Positions 11,411-23,039 of a stretch of 64,000 nt of DNA are shown piece by piece. The notes below the pieces were generated by a model. It was not told where the DNA came from. It saw only the letters and a program-made list of their open reading frames with translations, and ran no database searches. The stretch comes from Ichthyophis bannanicus. Its lineage: Eukaryota; Chordata; Amphibia; Gymnophiona; Ichthyophiidae. The DNA is taken from positions 1,301,871,022-1,301,935,021 of the forward strand of contig CM066033.1 in assembly GCA_033557465.1 (NCBI GenBank), in the 5' to 3' direction. The position numbers and the translations under genes are program-made. Numbering within the stretch: the stretch's first letter is position 1; each line of letters opens with the position of its first letter.

Positions 11411-12040
11411 TAGAAGCACATCCTTCATTCTCTCACTGCATGGTTGGATCAAAACAGGACTGAGCATTTTGGCTAACCACCAAAAAAGCACTGTGCCACG
11501 AAAACCAGGAAACCAGTACAAAAATGTAGCACAAGGAAAGAATAGTTTAAAAATGCTTAAGTGAGATTGCATGCCAAAGACCCAACACAGGCCGTGTTTC
11601 GTCACACCTTCATCAGGGGTACTGGCATACTCTTTTGACAGTATGTGCAATGTTTGCGAGTAATCCTATAGACAATTGTGCCGATTCTGTACTATTCGTT
11701 TGTTTTGCAGCATGACTTCAACTGTAACACGTAGCCTCAACCATGAGGACTCGCTTCCACCAAAAATAACTACCTTCTTTTTGACGCCGGCTCATGCACT
11801 CTTCAAAAAGGGCTCTCCACTGCGGGCTCTTGACCATGAGAACTCGCTTCCACCAAAAATAACTGCCTTCTTCTATTATTTTTGGTGGAAGCGAGTCCTC
11901 ATGGTTGAGGCTACGTGTTACAGACCTGTGTCGGGTCTTTGGCACGCAATCTCACTTAAGTATTAAATACAATTTTAAGCTATTCCTTCCTTATGCTACG
12001 TTTTTGGACTGGTTTCCTGAGCATTTTGGCTACCACTGCA
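11411..12040. repeat. Fold-back element with nested inverted arms
   Basis: Imperfect outer arms (11507-11598 and 11922-12018) enclose near-perfect inner arms (11726-11769 and 11877-11920, core TGAGGACTCGCTTCCACC). A third, direct copy of the inner word lies at 11829-11864. The left flank carries CCGTGTTTCGTCACACCTTC, which I recall as a common interspersed-repeat phrase in vertebrates. There is no transposase. It is probably a non-autonomous DNA transposon of unassigned superfamily. Confidence 0.55.
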
Positions 12041-12930
12041 GAGGAGATTCCATCAGAAATGTAAACAGCAGTGATGTGATTCTGGCTATTTTTCTAGTGA
12101 TTTATCTGCAAATATTGGCACTGATCCCAAGTGTAATGGCAGAGAAAAAAGTTTTAAAATGTACCTGTGCTGGCTGGCCATAGTTTTAGAAATGAAAGCA
12201 GGGCAGGTCCAGCTGTGTTGGTACCGCAGGGAGACTATAGCACCACAACTGTTGCTGGGGACATGGCCTCTGTGATTTCAATAATGCACCCGGGGGCCCA
12301 TAAATGGCTCCAGGGGCATTGGGCAGGCACGGGAAGGTGAGCACAAGGCTCTTTGTGCTGCCCTGGAGCTGGCTATAGCTGAATTTAAAAGTTTTAAGCT
12401 GTCGGTCCAAACTGTGAAGTGCCTGTGCGTGCAAGATTGCACAATTATGCATACACGGTAGCACTCCGGGTAGGGGAAGGGGGCCAGCAGAGAGGAACAG
12501 AAGCCAGAGAAAGCATTTAAAAAAAGCATTAAATTAAATAAAATAATGCTTGAAAATGCTAATTTTTGACCCAGATCAGGGAGTGAAATTAAACCCTCTG
12601 GAGCCATTTAAAGTGGAAAACAGCCTGAAAATAAAAATGATTAAAACAAAGTGAAAGCAATGTTAAAAATCAATGAAAAGTGCCAGAAAAGGTTAAAATA
12701 GAGGAAATAAACATACCAAAAAAACAAAAGAGCATGCAAATAAAAGTGAAATGCAAGTGTAGGCATACATATGTAAATGTTTTAGTAGGTGCGTGCATAG
12801 ATTATAGTGTCCACGTGCAGAATCTTGCTAGCTGCGGATGGATGCAGGCAATCAGCTGAAACTCTAGGCACATGGGAAAGGTCAGGAAACTAAAACTCTG
12901 ACGTAATTTAAATAAATAATGCAGATACTA
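12041..12930. other. No recognised feature
   Basis: About 890 bp, A-rich from 12500 to 12760, with no coding or repeat signature that I can name. Confidence 0.45.
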
Positions 12931-14246
12931 CGAGGTGTAACAAAAAAGAAATGAGACTGTCCCATAAATGTTTTATTACAAAATCTACAGAGAAATTACA
13001 CATTGTCCTCTTCAAAGTAATCCCCCCTCCCCCAAGTTAATGCACTTCCACATTTGCTTCTGCCACATACGGAAGCACTCTGTAAAGTCCTTCTCCTTGA
13101 GGTCCCTCAGCTCCCTCGTCACAGTGGTCTTGATCTCTTCTACAGAGGTGAAATGAGTTCCTTTGAGCACAGTCTTCAGCCTGGGGAAGAGCCAGAAGTT
13201 GCACGGTGCGAGATCTGGGGAATAAGGAGGGTAGTCCAGAGCTATGATCTGTTTGTTGGCCAAGAACTGCCTCACACTGAGTGCAGTGTGTAGGCAGGCG
13301 TGTTGACATGGTAGAGCAGCCATGACTTGTCTCTCCACAGAGCCTACTTGCTGCACCGAACCCGGTCATGGAGGTGATTGAGCACCTGCTGGTAGAAGTG
13401 TTGGTTGACTGTCTGACCTTCAGGCACAAACTCATGATGGATTACTCCCTTCTGGTTGAAGAATGCGATCAGCGTGACCTTAATGCTTGATTTGGACATG
13501 CACGCCTTCTTGGGTCTGGGTGACAGTCGAGTCTTCCACTGCAGGCTCTGTCTCTTGTTTTCAGGGTCATACTGGAAGACCCAAGTCTCATCTCCTGTGA
13601 TGACTCGGCCAATGAACTTTGGATCTTCTCCGATCTTCTCTAGCAAGTCTTGACAAACATTGACCCGGTGCTCCTTCTGGTCATCTGATAAAAGTTTGGG
13701 CATCATCTTGGCACACACCTTCTGCATCCCCAGCTCCTGCAACAAGATGGTCCGCACTGACTCCCTGTTCAGGCTGAGCTCCTCAGTTATCATCCGCACC
13801 GTCAATCTGCGATCACTCCACACCAGCTGGTTCACTCTGTCAATGTTCTCAGCCATCTTTGTCGTGACTTGGGGTCATCCTCCAGCTCCTAATGGCCAGT
13901 CTTCAAGCATTTGTGCCACTCGAAGACTTGCGGCCTTGACATTGCATCTTCTCCATAAGCCTTTTAGAGAAGTTGGAGACACTCAGTTGGGCCCTTCCCC
14001 AACTTAACCAGAAATTTCAAGTTGATTCTTTGCTCCATATTTCTGCCACTTCCAGTTGCATGACAAAGCGATGGAGCAGTGTGCTACAAAAAAACCTGAA
14101 AAAGAAAAACAGATTGAGAGAGATGAAAAATATTATAGCAGAATAGTGGCAAAATGTTGCACAACACAGTGACATAAGCGGTTAGCCAATTGGCATTGAG
14201 TCATGGGCATGGCTGTCACATCTCATATCTTTTTTGTCACTCCTCG
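12931..14246 (-). mobile_element. Full-length mariner transposon
   Basis: 1,316 bp, the usual mariner size. Terminal inverted repeats of about 28 bp (CGAGGTGTAACAAAAAAGAA on the left, the complement of CGAGGAGTGACAAAAAAGAT on the right) are flanked by TA at 12929-12930 and 14247-14248. One transposase gene is on the minus strand. Both ends are present, so the insertion is complete even though the gene is dead. Confidence 0.92.
13012..14038 (-). pseudogene. Mariner transposase, inactivated
   Basis: About 342 codons from ATG 14038-14036 (MEQRINLKFLVKLGKG) to the stop at 13012, the expected length. The N-terminal helix-turn-helix region is frameshifted near 13965 and has a stop near 13895. The catalytic domain shows ITGDETW (first Asp) at about 13601-13580 and YSPDLAPCNF (third Asp, D34D type) near 13220. 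The segment normally carrying the second Asp reads LLYHVNTPAYT, with Val in place of Asp, and a frameshift lies just upstream at about 13350. The protein cannot be catalytically active. Confidence 0.9.
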
Positions 14247-14654
14247 TAAGTGAATTTTTAAGGGAATGGATTGTAGCATTTATTTTTATGTGTGCACAAG
14301 TCTGTTAGGGGCTTTAAAACACCTAAAGTGTGCCTTGTGAGTTGAAAAAGAGCTATTTTCAAATGGAGCTAGATGGAAGAACACTTTTACATTGCAGATT
14401 TAATACTGATGCAGGAACTTTAGCTGGAGGTTGGGAAATAATATTTTTATAGGGTAAAGAGTGCCAGAGCAAATCGCTGTATGGAAGAGCTGTGAAAAAT
14501 TTTGATTGGAATCAGAATTGCAAGTAATTGGGATTTATTTACAGGGGAAGCATGTGGAAGCTTGAATGAAAACTGGAGAGAACATTTAATTCTGAGTATG
14601 AATTTTTTCCCCTTGGTAATTGGAACAAGACTGAGGGAGCACTGTAAATCTTTT
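14247..14654. other. No recognised feature
   Basis: About 400 bp of AT-rich sequence between the mariner and an L2-like 3' end. Nothing recognised. Confidence 0.45.
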
Positions 14655-15115
14655 ATCTTTTATCTTTTCACTCTCCTAGGTACACTCCCCGCTCTTTTCA
14701 TCTTAATCGCCTTGCCCTCCCTTCCCCTGCTCGTGCCCGCTTACAGCTCATTCGTCTCTCAGCCTTCTACTTCGCTGGTCCTGCTCTTTGGAACTCTCTC
14801 CCTTCTTCTCTTCGCCTGGAATCACAATACGCCACTTTTAAACACAACCTTAAGACTCACCTATTTTCCCTTGCATTCAACATCCCCTCTCCTTTTGTAT
14901 GAATTCCCCCTATCCTTGTATAGTAAGTTTGCCTCTTGTGTCCTGTCTTGTCTCTGTTCTCTTCATTCTTTCTTTCCTGTTTTATAAATTTGTACATTTC
15001 TTTTCTCTTTCCCGGCTTCGGCCAAATTTTATGTATTTTATTATTGTACACCGCCTTGATTATTATAGAAAGGCGGTTTTTATCAAATGAATAAACCATA
15101 ACCATAAACCATAAA
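14655..15115 (+). mobile_element. L2-like LINE, 3' end
   Basis: Plus-strand C-terminus of an L2-like RT protein (LSAFYFAGPALWNSLPSSLR at about 14757-14817, then FKHNLKTHLFSLAFNI to about 14880) and its 3' UTR. The UTR ends in a perfect terminal hairpin (CCGCCTT 15051-15057, AAGGCGG 15070-15076) and a short AT-rich tail with ATAAACCATAA units to about 15115. 5'-truncated. Confidence 0.75.
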
Positions 15116-15930
15116 TCATTCAAGCAGTTTTAAATGAAGCTGAATGAGAAATTGAACTGATTTATTGGAAAACTTGATTTGAGCACTGTTCTGATTAAAA
15201 GTTCTACAGTGTGTGCGATGTACGTTCAAGAGCACTGAAGTCTTTCAAGCACTGAAGGAGAAGTAGGCCTGAAGGTATAAAACTGCCAGTGAAGTGAGAG
15301 AAACCTTGAAAGTGAGCTGTTTTAAAACCGAGTATTGCTCACAGGAATTGTTTAATTCTGATATAGCATAAGGTCCTGATTCTGTCCCACAAATAGTGGG
15401 AATGTACCCTCCCCGCCAGCCTCTAACTTCCCTGCTGGTTGTATGGAGAAGTTAGATGGGGGTGGGGAAGAGATGGTTAGGGCGGGTGGTGGGCGATCAC
15501 CGGCCCTGGATGTGCAGGGCCAATTCTAATGTTGGCCCTGTACGTTTAGGGCCGGCGACTTGTGTGGGGAAGTTATTTTTTTCGGGGGGCCAGGGGCACG
15601 TATGGGGCAGGGGGGCCTGAGGACATTCCCTGTAGCTCGACCCTGAATCACAGTCCTGGCCTGCATGTACAGGGCTGTTCGTGATTCTGGTGCTGCAGGG
15701 CTAGACATGCCCCCTGGGATCAGAATTGTGACCCCCTCTGTATGTCCATTTCAAACCAGACATACAGAGGGGTTGTACATCTAGGATGGACTTGCACTCT
15801 TACTGGTTCAGTGAGAAAGAGAGCATATGTGAGAGAGAAGGACTGAGTGTGTGCAGGGCCATTCCGTCCATTGAGCGATAATGTTGTTCGTACAGGGCCC
15901 CACATGAACTCCATTATCACACAATGGATG
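15116..15930. other. No gene recognised
   Basis: About 815 bp. The part from 15390 to 15720 is GC-rich with repeated GGGCC words but has no gene or named element. Confidence 0.45.
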
Positions 15931-16195
15931 GCTTCAGAGGGAGCCAGGGAAGCCCGCACGAGGCCCCGGCTCCCTCTGCACAGCTGCCAGCGTGAAGAGC
16001 CTTTTCCTTCATGCTGGCGGCTATTTCTGTGAAGCCGTGAGTCCTGGGAGTGGTTAAAGGCAATGACCTTTAACCTTTCCCGGCATTCGCGGCTTCACAG
16101 AAACAGCCGCCAGCGTGAGGGAAAAGGCTCGTCATGCTGGCGGCTTGCAGAGGGAGCCGGGGCCTTGTGCAGGCTTCCCTGGCTCCCTCTGAAGC
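15931..16195. repeat. Near-perfect palindrome with 130-bp arms
   Basis: The left arm at 15931-16060 pairs with the right arm at 16067-16195 around a 6-base loop (CAATGA). Outer ends read GCTTCAGAGGGAGCC and its complement. The arms are GC-rich and differ at only a few positions plus small indels. It is either a fold-back MITE or a recent palindromic duplication. No flanking duplication is evident. Confidence 0.85.
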
Positions 16196-16224
16196 CCCTT
16201 AGACAGCTGCGGGGCTGTTCAGAA

Positions 16225-17062
16225 GAGGGGGGCTAGAACTGGATGGGCTGTGATCGGGGGGGGGGGGAAATTTGACTGCAAATGGGCTGTGATGGTTGGG
16301 GGGAAACTTGGACTGCAAATGGGCTGTGATGGTGAGGGGGGCTAGGACTGCAAATGGACTGTGATGGGGGGAAACCTGGACTGGAAATAGGCTGTGATGG
16401 GGGGGTGGGACTTGGACTGGAAATGGGCTGTGATAGGAGGGCTGGCATTGGAAATGGGCTGATGAAGAGCTAGAATAGGACTGGAAGTGGGCTGACAAGA
16501 GGCTAGGATTGGAAATTGGCTGATGGGGGAGCTTGGAGTGGAAATTGGCTGATGGGGGGCTGGAATGGAACTTGAAAAGAGCATATGGGGGGCTAGGACT
16601 GGAAATGGGCTGAAGGGGAGCTGGAATAGGACTAGAAATGGGCTGATAGGGGGAGCTTGGACTGAAAATGGGTGATGGGCTGGAATAGGACTGGAAATGG
16701 CTGATGGGGGAATAGGACTGGAAATGGGGTGATGGGCTGGACTAGGACTGGAAATGGCTGAAGGGGGAATAGGACTGGAAATGGGCTGATGGGGGCTGGA
16801 ACAGGACTGGAAGCGGGCTGATGGGAGTTGGAATAGGGCTAGAAATGGGCTCATGGAGGGCTAGGATTAGAAATAAGCTGATGGGGACTGGAACAGGACT
16901 GGAAGCAGGCTGATGGGAGTTGGAATAGGGCTAGAAATGGGCTGATGAGGGGGCTAGGATTGGAAATGGGCTGACGGGGGAGCTTGGAGTGGAAATGGGT
17001 TGATGGGGGGCTGGAATGGAACTGGAAAAGAGCATATGGGGGATAGGACTGGAAATGGGCTG
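16225..17062. repeat. G-rich minisatellite
   Basis: About 840 bp of degenerate direct repeats, units of roughly 22-30 bp built on GGACTGGAAATGGGCTGATG followed by a G run. Variants include TAGGACT, GAACTGG and GGAGCTTGG. The complementary strand is C/T-rich. The long minus-strand reading frames across it are by-products of the repeat. Unit length varies, so copies have diverged. Confidence 0.85.
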
Positions 17063-17239
17063 ATGTAGGGGCATGGGAGAATGGGACTAGAAGGGTGCAG
17101 ATGCTGGGTGGGTCTAGAACTATAAGGAAGCTGATTTTGAGGGAGGACTAGAAGGGAATGAGGATGGGGAATGAGATTGGAGAGGGGAAAAGATATTGTG
17201 TGTGGGAGGGAAGAAAAGTCTACGATGGGCTGGGTATTG

Positions 17240-18345
17240 AGATCAAACAACCTGACTTCACCAACCTTATCAATTGTTTCAACTCCATCACCGACTGGTT
17301 ACTATCTCAAAATCTCTGCATAAACTTCAAGAAGACTGAAGTTCTGTTCATATCAAGGAACAAAGATTTCTCCCCTCCATCATCACTAAGAGTAAGAGAT
17401 GCTGAAGTTCCTAGTAAACCCTCCATTCGATATCTAGGGATTTCACTTGATCAGCACTTCAACTTCAAGGAGCACATTCGAAACACCACTAGATCAGTCT
17501 ACAACAAAATTAGAACGCTAAGGCACCTCAGGCCCATGTAACCCCATAATGACTTCCGGACCATCTTCCAAGCCCTCATTCTACCACACTTCGATTACGC
17601 AAATGTTGTCCTATATGGACTCCCCAAGAACACCCTTAATCCGCTGCAACTCACTATGAATGCGGCTGCGCGTGTACTCTGTGGTATAGCAAGATCAGAC
17701 CATATCACCCCGATACTTAAGGATCTCCACTGGCTACCAATCCATTGCAGGTTAACATACAAAATCCTTCTCATCATCTTCAAGATCATCAATAACCTAG
17801 CCCCCACGATACTCAGTGACCTTATCACCCTCACCCCGAAAAACAGAACTAGAAGGTCGATAACTGACAACACCTTAATCATCCCTAAAGAGTCCATCAA
17901 GTGCACCCAGACGACTAAGAAAAGAACCTTTGCCTTCTACGCCTCAAGGTGCTGGAACGACCTTCCACCAGAAATAAGATCAATCAAAGACCTTATCCAG
18001 TTCCATAAGGCAATCAAACACCACATTTTCCTACGTCACTTTGCACAATCATCCACAATCACCCACCCCACCCTCTGATCTTCCACACACCAATGCTCAC
18101 AAATATAACTCTGTCTCAAGTACCTTTGAGATTTCCGAGCTCTACTTGAAAATATCAAACTGACCTAATTATGTTTGTTGTACATATGTATATAGTTACT
18201 CTGTTGCTCCAAGTTCAAACTCCTGTTACAATGTAAACACAGATCAGTTGTCTGACTGTGCAATCTTTGTTATATGTAAACCGCACTGATAATAAATAGC
18301 GCGGTATATAAAAGCTGTTAAATAAAATAAATAAATAAAATAATA
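17240..18345 (+). mobile_element. L2-like LINE (family C), 5'-truncated
   Basis: About 1.1 kb covering the RT C-terminal half and 3' UTR. The 3' end has a terminal hairpin (CCGCACT 18281-18287 with AGCGCGG 18298-18304, one mismatch), followed by TATATAAAAGCTGTT and an AAATA-rich tail to about 18343. It sits at the downstream edge of the minisatellite, and similar G-rich sequence resumes at 18350. The same family is at 32.9-35.15 kb on the minus strand. Confidence 0.85.
17243..18078 (+). pseudogene. RT C-terminal half of L2-like LINE
   Basis: Open except for one TAA at 17539-17541. Conserved landmarks: FKKTEVLF near 17325-17350, RYLGISLDQHFNF (about 17430-17468), LPHFDYANVV, HITPILKDLHWLPI (about 17704-17745), and a C-terminus ending in FYASRCWNDLPPEIR and LRHF. 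These motifs place it in the L2/CR1 group. The catalytic YADD region lies upstream and is missing. Confidence 0.8.
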
Positions 18346-19753
18346 AGTGGGGATTGGGAATGGAAGGGTGAAATTTGAGTGGACGATAAAGGAATAAGGA
18401 AAGAAATGGGGAAAAGAGCAAAAGGGAAACGATCAGTATGTTAAAGCAGATATAGAGAGAGAATGGAAAACATCTAAAAGAGAAGAAAGGACAAATGGAT
18501 AGCTCACAGAAGACAGAAGAAACCAGAAGAAAGTGACTGGAGCAATTGCAACTGAAAAATAAAATGCCCAAACAGAAGGTAGAAAAATACTTTTTATTTT
18601 GAATTTATTAACTGGAATATGTCTGGTCTGGGAAGTGTGTATTGCTAACATCTTTGCATTTTTGTTTAGTGCAAGAGGAAATTACTTTATAGTTTTATTT
18701 CTCCAGTGTTGTACATTTCATGTTTGGCTTTTGGGGTTCCCAGTTTAATTATTGTCTTCCTATTTCTAAAGTGTGATCTCTTGTTTTTTGTTTGGTGACA
18801 GTCTATGTTCTGTGTAACCGAGCTGAGGTATTCTGTTCATGTACTGTAGTTTCTATTTGACAGTCCCACTTGTTCTCTTTCCCCCAGTGAGATGTATTGG
18901 TATTCTCTGAGATGTATTGGTTTAATATCTGCAGTGTTGCCTTTTGATAGGTAGGTTTGATGCTTTGTGAGTCCTGGTAGTGCTGTTATGATACGGTGGA
19001 TTGGCTATGGGTTCTAAATGGTCAGTGTTTATAGTACTTCCTAATGGGCCTGGCGGTTGTCACTGTAATATAGTAATGTAGAAATCTGTTAGTCTTGCTT
19101 TATCCAGACACTCATAAAGAGGCACATTTACTAAAAGGGCATGTTAATATTATGCAAATATTTATGCAAATGATGTTCCTTATACAAATGAGGCCCCGCA
19201 ATTAATCTCTGCACATGGCCTCGCACCCCCCTTGGGCCACCCCTGAGTGTGTGTAAAGAAAAAGACATTGCCTTATTTAAAGAACTAAATTTATTGGCAA
19301 TTGGTAAATTCAGAACTGATTGCACACATAGCTAAGGAGGTAGTTTCTTTTATTAATTTTTAAAGATAGGTAGTAGGTATCCAAAAGTATCCTGACTGCA
19401 GCTGGGCATCACTGAAGAGGAGGAGGATTCTAAGGCACCCAATGTACAAGAAAGCAGCAAGACCTGAAAAGAAAATTGAGATGAGTCATTCACACCGCGG
19501 TGACTGTTTTTTGAATCACACTAATGCACTATTACATTTTTTGAACGAAAGGTGTCCTTACCTGAATGCATCACCCGTTCCTTGCAAGGGTACAGATTAG
19601 GGACAGCGTGAGAACTTTTCTTCTGTTACAAAGTAAAGAAACGTAAAGCCTTGAACAGGTTAGCTAATATTTGCCTGTTTTTGAAAGCGCCCATATTGTG
19701 CCGCTGTTGAATAGAAGGATTTTAAGAATTGTTCATAGAATTCAGTTGACTAT
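18346..19753. other. No gene recognised
   Basis: About 1.4 kb. The start (18346-18600) is purine-rich and may be diverged minisatellite flank. The remainder is unremarkable AT-rich sequence with no motif. Confidence 0.45.
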
Positions 19754-20908
19754 GGGGTATGTTTACTAAACCATCTTAACATCACAGCGGTGGTATTATG
19801 GCGCGATAATGTAACACTTATCGCGCGATTACGCAGCGGTGGCGTTAAGGCACACTAACGCTGTGAAATCCGGGTCTGAAAGGTGGAGTAAGGCTTCCCA
19901 GAGGGCGGAGAAAAGCAGGTCAATGGGTGGAGAGTGGGAGGGGAGAGGCTCCAGGCACACGAACGCTGTGGAATCAGGGTCTGAATACTAAAGCTAGTGA
20001 AACCCTCGTGTTAAGGCACATTTACAGGAAAGAGAAACCATTTCAGTCAGCAATGTGCAGCAAAGGCAGGGAAACCTAAAAATGTGATAGTAGTGATACA
20101 TGTGCACGGAACAAAAAGGCAAATAAACATAGAAAATGACCTGAACCACATTTAAATCCCAATAACCAAGCCGGCCAAAAGTGATATTAATGATAAACAT
20201 AAAGCAACACCACTGACAAAGCTCAAAAAATAAGATATCATGTTTGGAAGGGTCTATGCTCTGTCCCCCTACAAAGTGAATGATCCCACATTGAAAAAGT
20301 GCTGATCTGGGTTTTTTTCACGTCTATATTGGGCAAGTTTGTTATGGTGTGCACATGTGCAGTAACAGCAGAGTGGGCACGTAGGAAAGGGCAACTGTAA
20401 TGATGCTATAAATGGGATATAGAGGGCTGCAGGCAGCACATGCTGTGGTCCAGCTGGGGCACAGTGCGTGTTAGGCAGATGCCTAGGTGGCACATAGGAA
20501 TACCGAAACTGTAAAGCAGCAAGACATCAACTGATGAGGGTCCAACATGGGCATGAGTGTGTGTCCCACAGTGTCACAGGGGAGATTACCCAGCAGGTAC
20601 CCCCAAGGGCACATAACATTGGCAGGCAGTGGGGGAAGCGCATATGTCCATGTAGGCACACCTACCCAAGAACCCACACCATAGGCAACTGCCTACCGGC
20701 ATACTGGATGGCCTGGGACTGCGCACCACCAGCACCACCGGCATAATGGCATGGCAGCGGAGGGGTGCTGGTGGCGGAGGGGGCAGTGGCATCTGCCCAC
20801 AGCAGACCATAGCCTAGCCCTGTTTAGGTGGGTGCTGTGCACTGCAACCGACAGGGTCTTTCTGACGAACAGTCATGGTATCCCCAGGGAATGACCTGTT
20901 CCTGTGGC

Positions 20909-20990
20909 AGCAGTGTGGTGCAGTACACATAGCCACTGTGTGCAGGAGCAGGTGGCCACAGGTTCAAGTCTCAGCTGTGGCTCCTGCCAA
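20909..20990 (+). other. tRNA-like Pol III unit in E1
   Basis: Carries a B-box-like GGTTCAAGTCTC at about 20961-20972 and an A-box-like GTGGTGCAGTA upstream. The equivalent in E3 is on the minus strand at 50928-51011, as expected for inverse orientation. It does not fold into a complete tRNA by eye, so it is a tRNA-derived module rather than a tRNA gene. Confidence 0.5.
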
Positions 20991-21109
20991 CCCAGTCCCC
21001 ATATTTTACTCAGTACTAAAAACCTTTATTGCAGATAACATAAGCATGCCTGAAATGCATATATTTTACCCTACAGAGCACAGAAACCATAAACGTGCAA
21101 TACCTAGAG

Positions 21110-21300
21110 CAGTTTCCAAACTGCAGTCCTGGAGGGCCAAACACCATTCAGGTTTCATGCTGTCTCTTACAAATATGCCTGTGCTGCATTTGTATGCGCT
21201 GCCCCCATTGTATGCAAATGTATCTCATGCATATTCATTAGGGACAGCATGAAAACCCGAACATTGTTTGGCCCACCTTGACCGGAGTTGGGAACCTCTG
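21110..21300. mobile_element. hAT-type MITE inside E1
   Basis: 191 bp with inverted ends (CAGTTTCCAAACTGCAGTC on the left, complement of the GGAGTTGGGAACCTCTG end on the right). It is flanked by an 8-bp duplication (ACCTAGAG 21102-21109, CCCTAGAG 21301-21308), the hAT signature. The interior has ATGCATATTCATTAG. The same insertion is present at the matching place in E2 and E3. Confidence 0.8.
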
Positions 21301-22149
21301 CCCTAGAGCAGCGGCCAACAGGGGCATAAACACCCACACCCACAGGCTCCACTATCCAAAGCCTCATGGAGTGTCAGGCTGTTGGGCCCTGCATGCAGAA
21401 GAATCTCCAAATACTAGCACTTGCATAACTTAGCAATGCTGCCCTAAACCTGGGAATACGTTACACATATATCAAAAGGTTGCTATGATTAATGGCAGAT
21501 AGCAATTCCTAAGTTAAGCACAATTTGCTGATAGAGCTGCATCATAGCAACCTTTCTGATATCTGTGGAGTGTGTTTCAGTTTTGGTTTCTGACAGTGTT
21601 TACCACCCCGGGGAGTGACCCCAACAGTATTGTGTACCATAGCCATGCCTGCACTGTTGCCCAGGACTAGTGTGGTGGCCAGGGCTGCCAAAAGCCTCTA
21701 TATTTGCACAATGCTGGCATAGGTGTGGGAGTGTGTGTCTATTTATCCAGTGTGTTGTGGCTGCCTACACCTTACTCAGCCCAGACTGCCAATGTGCATA
21801 ATGAGGAGCAAGGTACTGTGGGTATAGCCCGGACAAGGTGACTTGGGCAGGATGCATCTGCACAGGGCATAGGGCAATGGCTGGGACATTGTAGTGCCCG
21901 GCCACCACCTGCACGGACAGGGTGGCCACAGCATGTCCTGCTGGGAGGTCACTCTCACCCTGACTGAGCAGTGACCATGGCATGGCTAAGTTCCCCCATA
22001 GTGCTCTATAGTATTTCTTTCAAGTGATGTTTATGGGTTCTCTTTTTTGGGGTACAGTCACTGACTTATCTGCTTGGTGTGTGTGCTCACATCCCAATTT
22101 TGGGTGCATGCATCTCCTCCAAAAAACATGCACTATGGACTAGCTAGCA

Positions 22150-22420
22150 GACTGTCTGCAGTTAGTATGTGTATGGCTGGAGACTCACTGTGCTTGTTGC
22201 TGGAGAATGTCTGATAGTGGTGGGGGGCAGCTGAGCATTTCCAGGCCCACTGTCTGTCTGCCATTGCCTTATGGATGCGTACAGATCTGCATTGACTGCT
22301 CTGTAGCGTGCCTGTTCCCCAGCAGGCCTGGGTTGATGGTTCTCTCTACTGCCACCATTGCAGGGATGTAGAATGTGGATCTGTTGGTGGGAGATCCTGT
22401 TCCCCCCACCCTGAGCCCCA
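22150..22420 (+). pseudogene. PIF/Harbinger-like transposase remnant (E1)
   Basis: Decayed plus-strand coding patch split over several frames. LVAGECLIVVGG at 22193-22228 is followed, after a 1-nt shift, by SISRPTV at 22234-22254, and ATIAGM(stop)NV lies near 22351-22377. In the PIF/Harbinger DDE family I expect an xLATGxYQxVVGDxxxISxxTV block followed by IAGFPNVIGxxDGTH, and the order and spacing here fit. E3 and E2 preserve LAPGEYQIVVG and LAAGAYQIVGG at the matching position. It has no intact frame and no catalytic triad. Confidence 0.55.
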
Positions 22421-22959
22421 GAGGGTGGGTTGGGTGGTGCTACATAATCTAACTATGGGTCCAAACACCCCCCTTCACTTAAATCATGTGACCATGGCAC
22501 CCACACAGGATATGCACTATTCTGGGTGCATCATAGTCCACAAGGGCTAGACATGACTGGGAAATACAGATAGGCACAGGTGTATCCTAGGTGTGTTTGC
22601 AAGGACTACCTATCACACACTGGCATTGATGGTGACCTGCAGCATAGCCTATCTCAGCTAAGCTAGGTGCTGCGGACCTGGTGCTGGGTGCCCCACCTCG
22701 CCCTCAGGGTGAGCACAGTACCCCAACAATGTGTCGGTCTGTAGCTACTCTGTGCCAGTAACACACACTGTCAGTTCCCCCTACCAGGCCGAGGTGCTGT
22801 GGGGGTGCATACCCCATCTTGTGATCATCTGTAGACTGCTGATCTGCATGTGCAGTGCATCATGGGTACAGGTGGGTTAACCCTATCCTGTTAACCACAG
22901 CAGTTTGTGTGGTGACCTGCAATCCTTCTGTAGCCAGCCTGGGGCTTGCTAGTAGCTAT

Positions 22960-23030
22960 AGAGCTATAGCCCACTGGCTACTTCAGTGACTGTGGAAGCA
23001 GAAGTCATGGGTTTGATCCCACAGTGGTGT
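22960..23030 (+). other. tRNA-like Pol III unit in E1 (second)
   Basis: Contains GGGTTTGATCCC at 23009-23020, a good B-box match, with a degenerate A-box region near 22967-22985. It abuts the fold-back at 23040. The same sequence in reverse complement reaches the end of the window in E4. Confidence 0.4.
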
Positions 23031-23039
23031 TATTTGATA

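Noticed and set aside
16225..17062. Proline/serine-rich coding exons on the minus strand
   Set aside because: The open frames come from the purine/pyrimidine bias of the minisatellite; unit lengths are not multiples of three.
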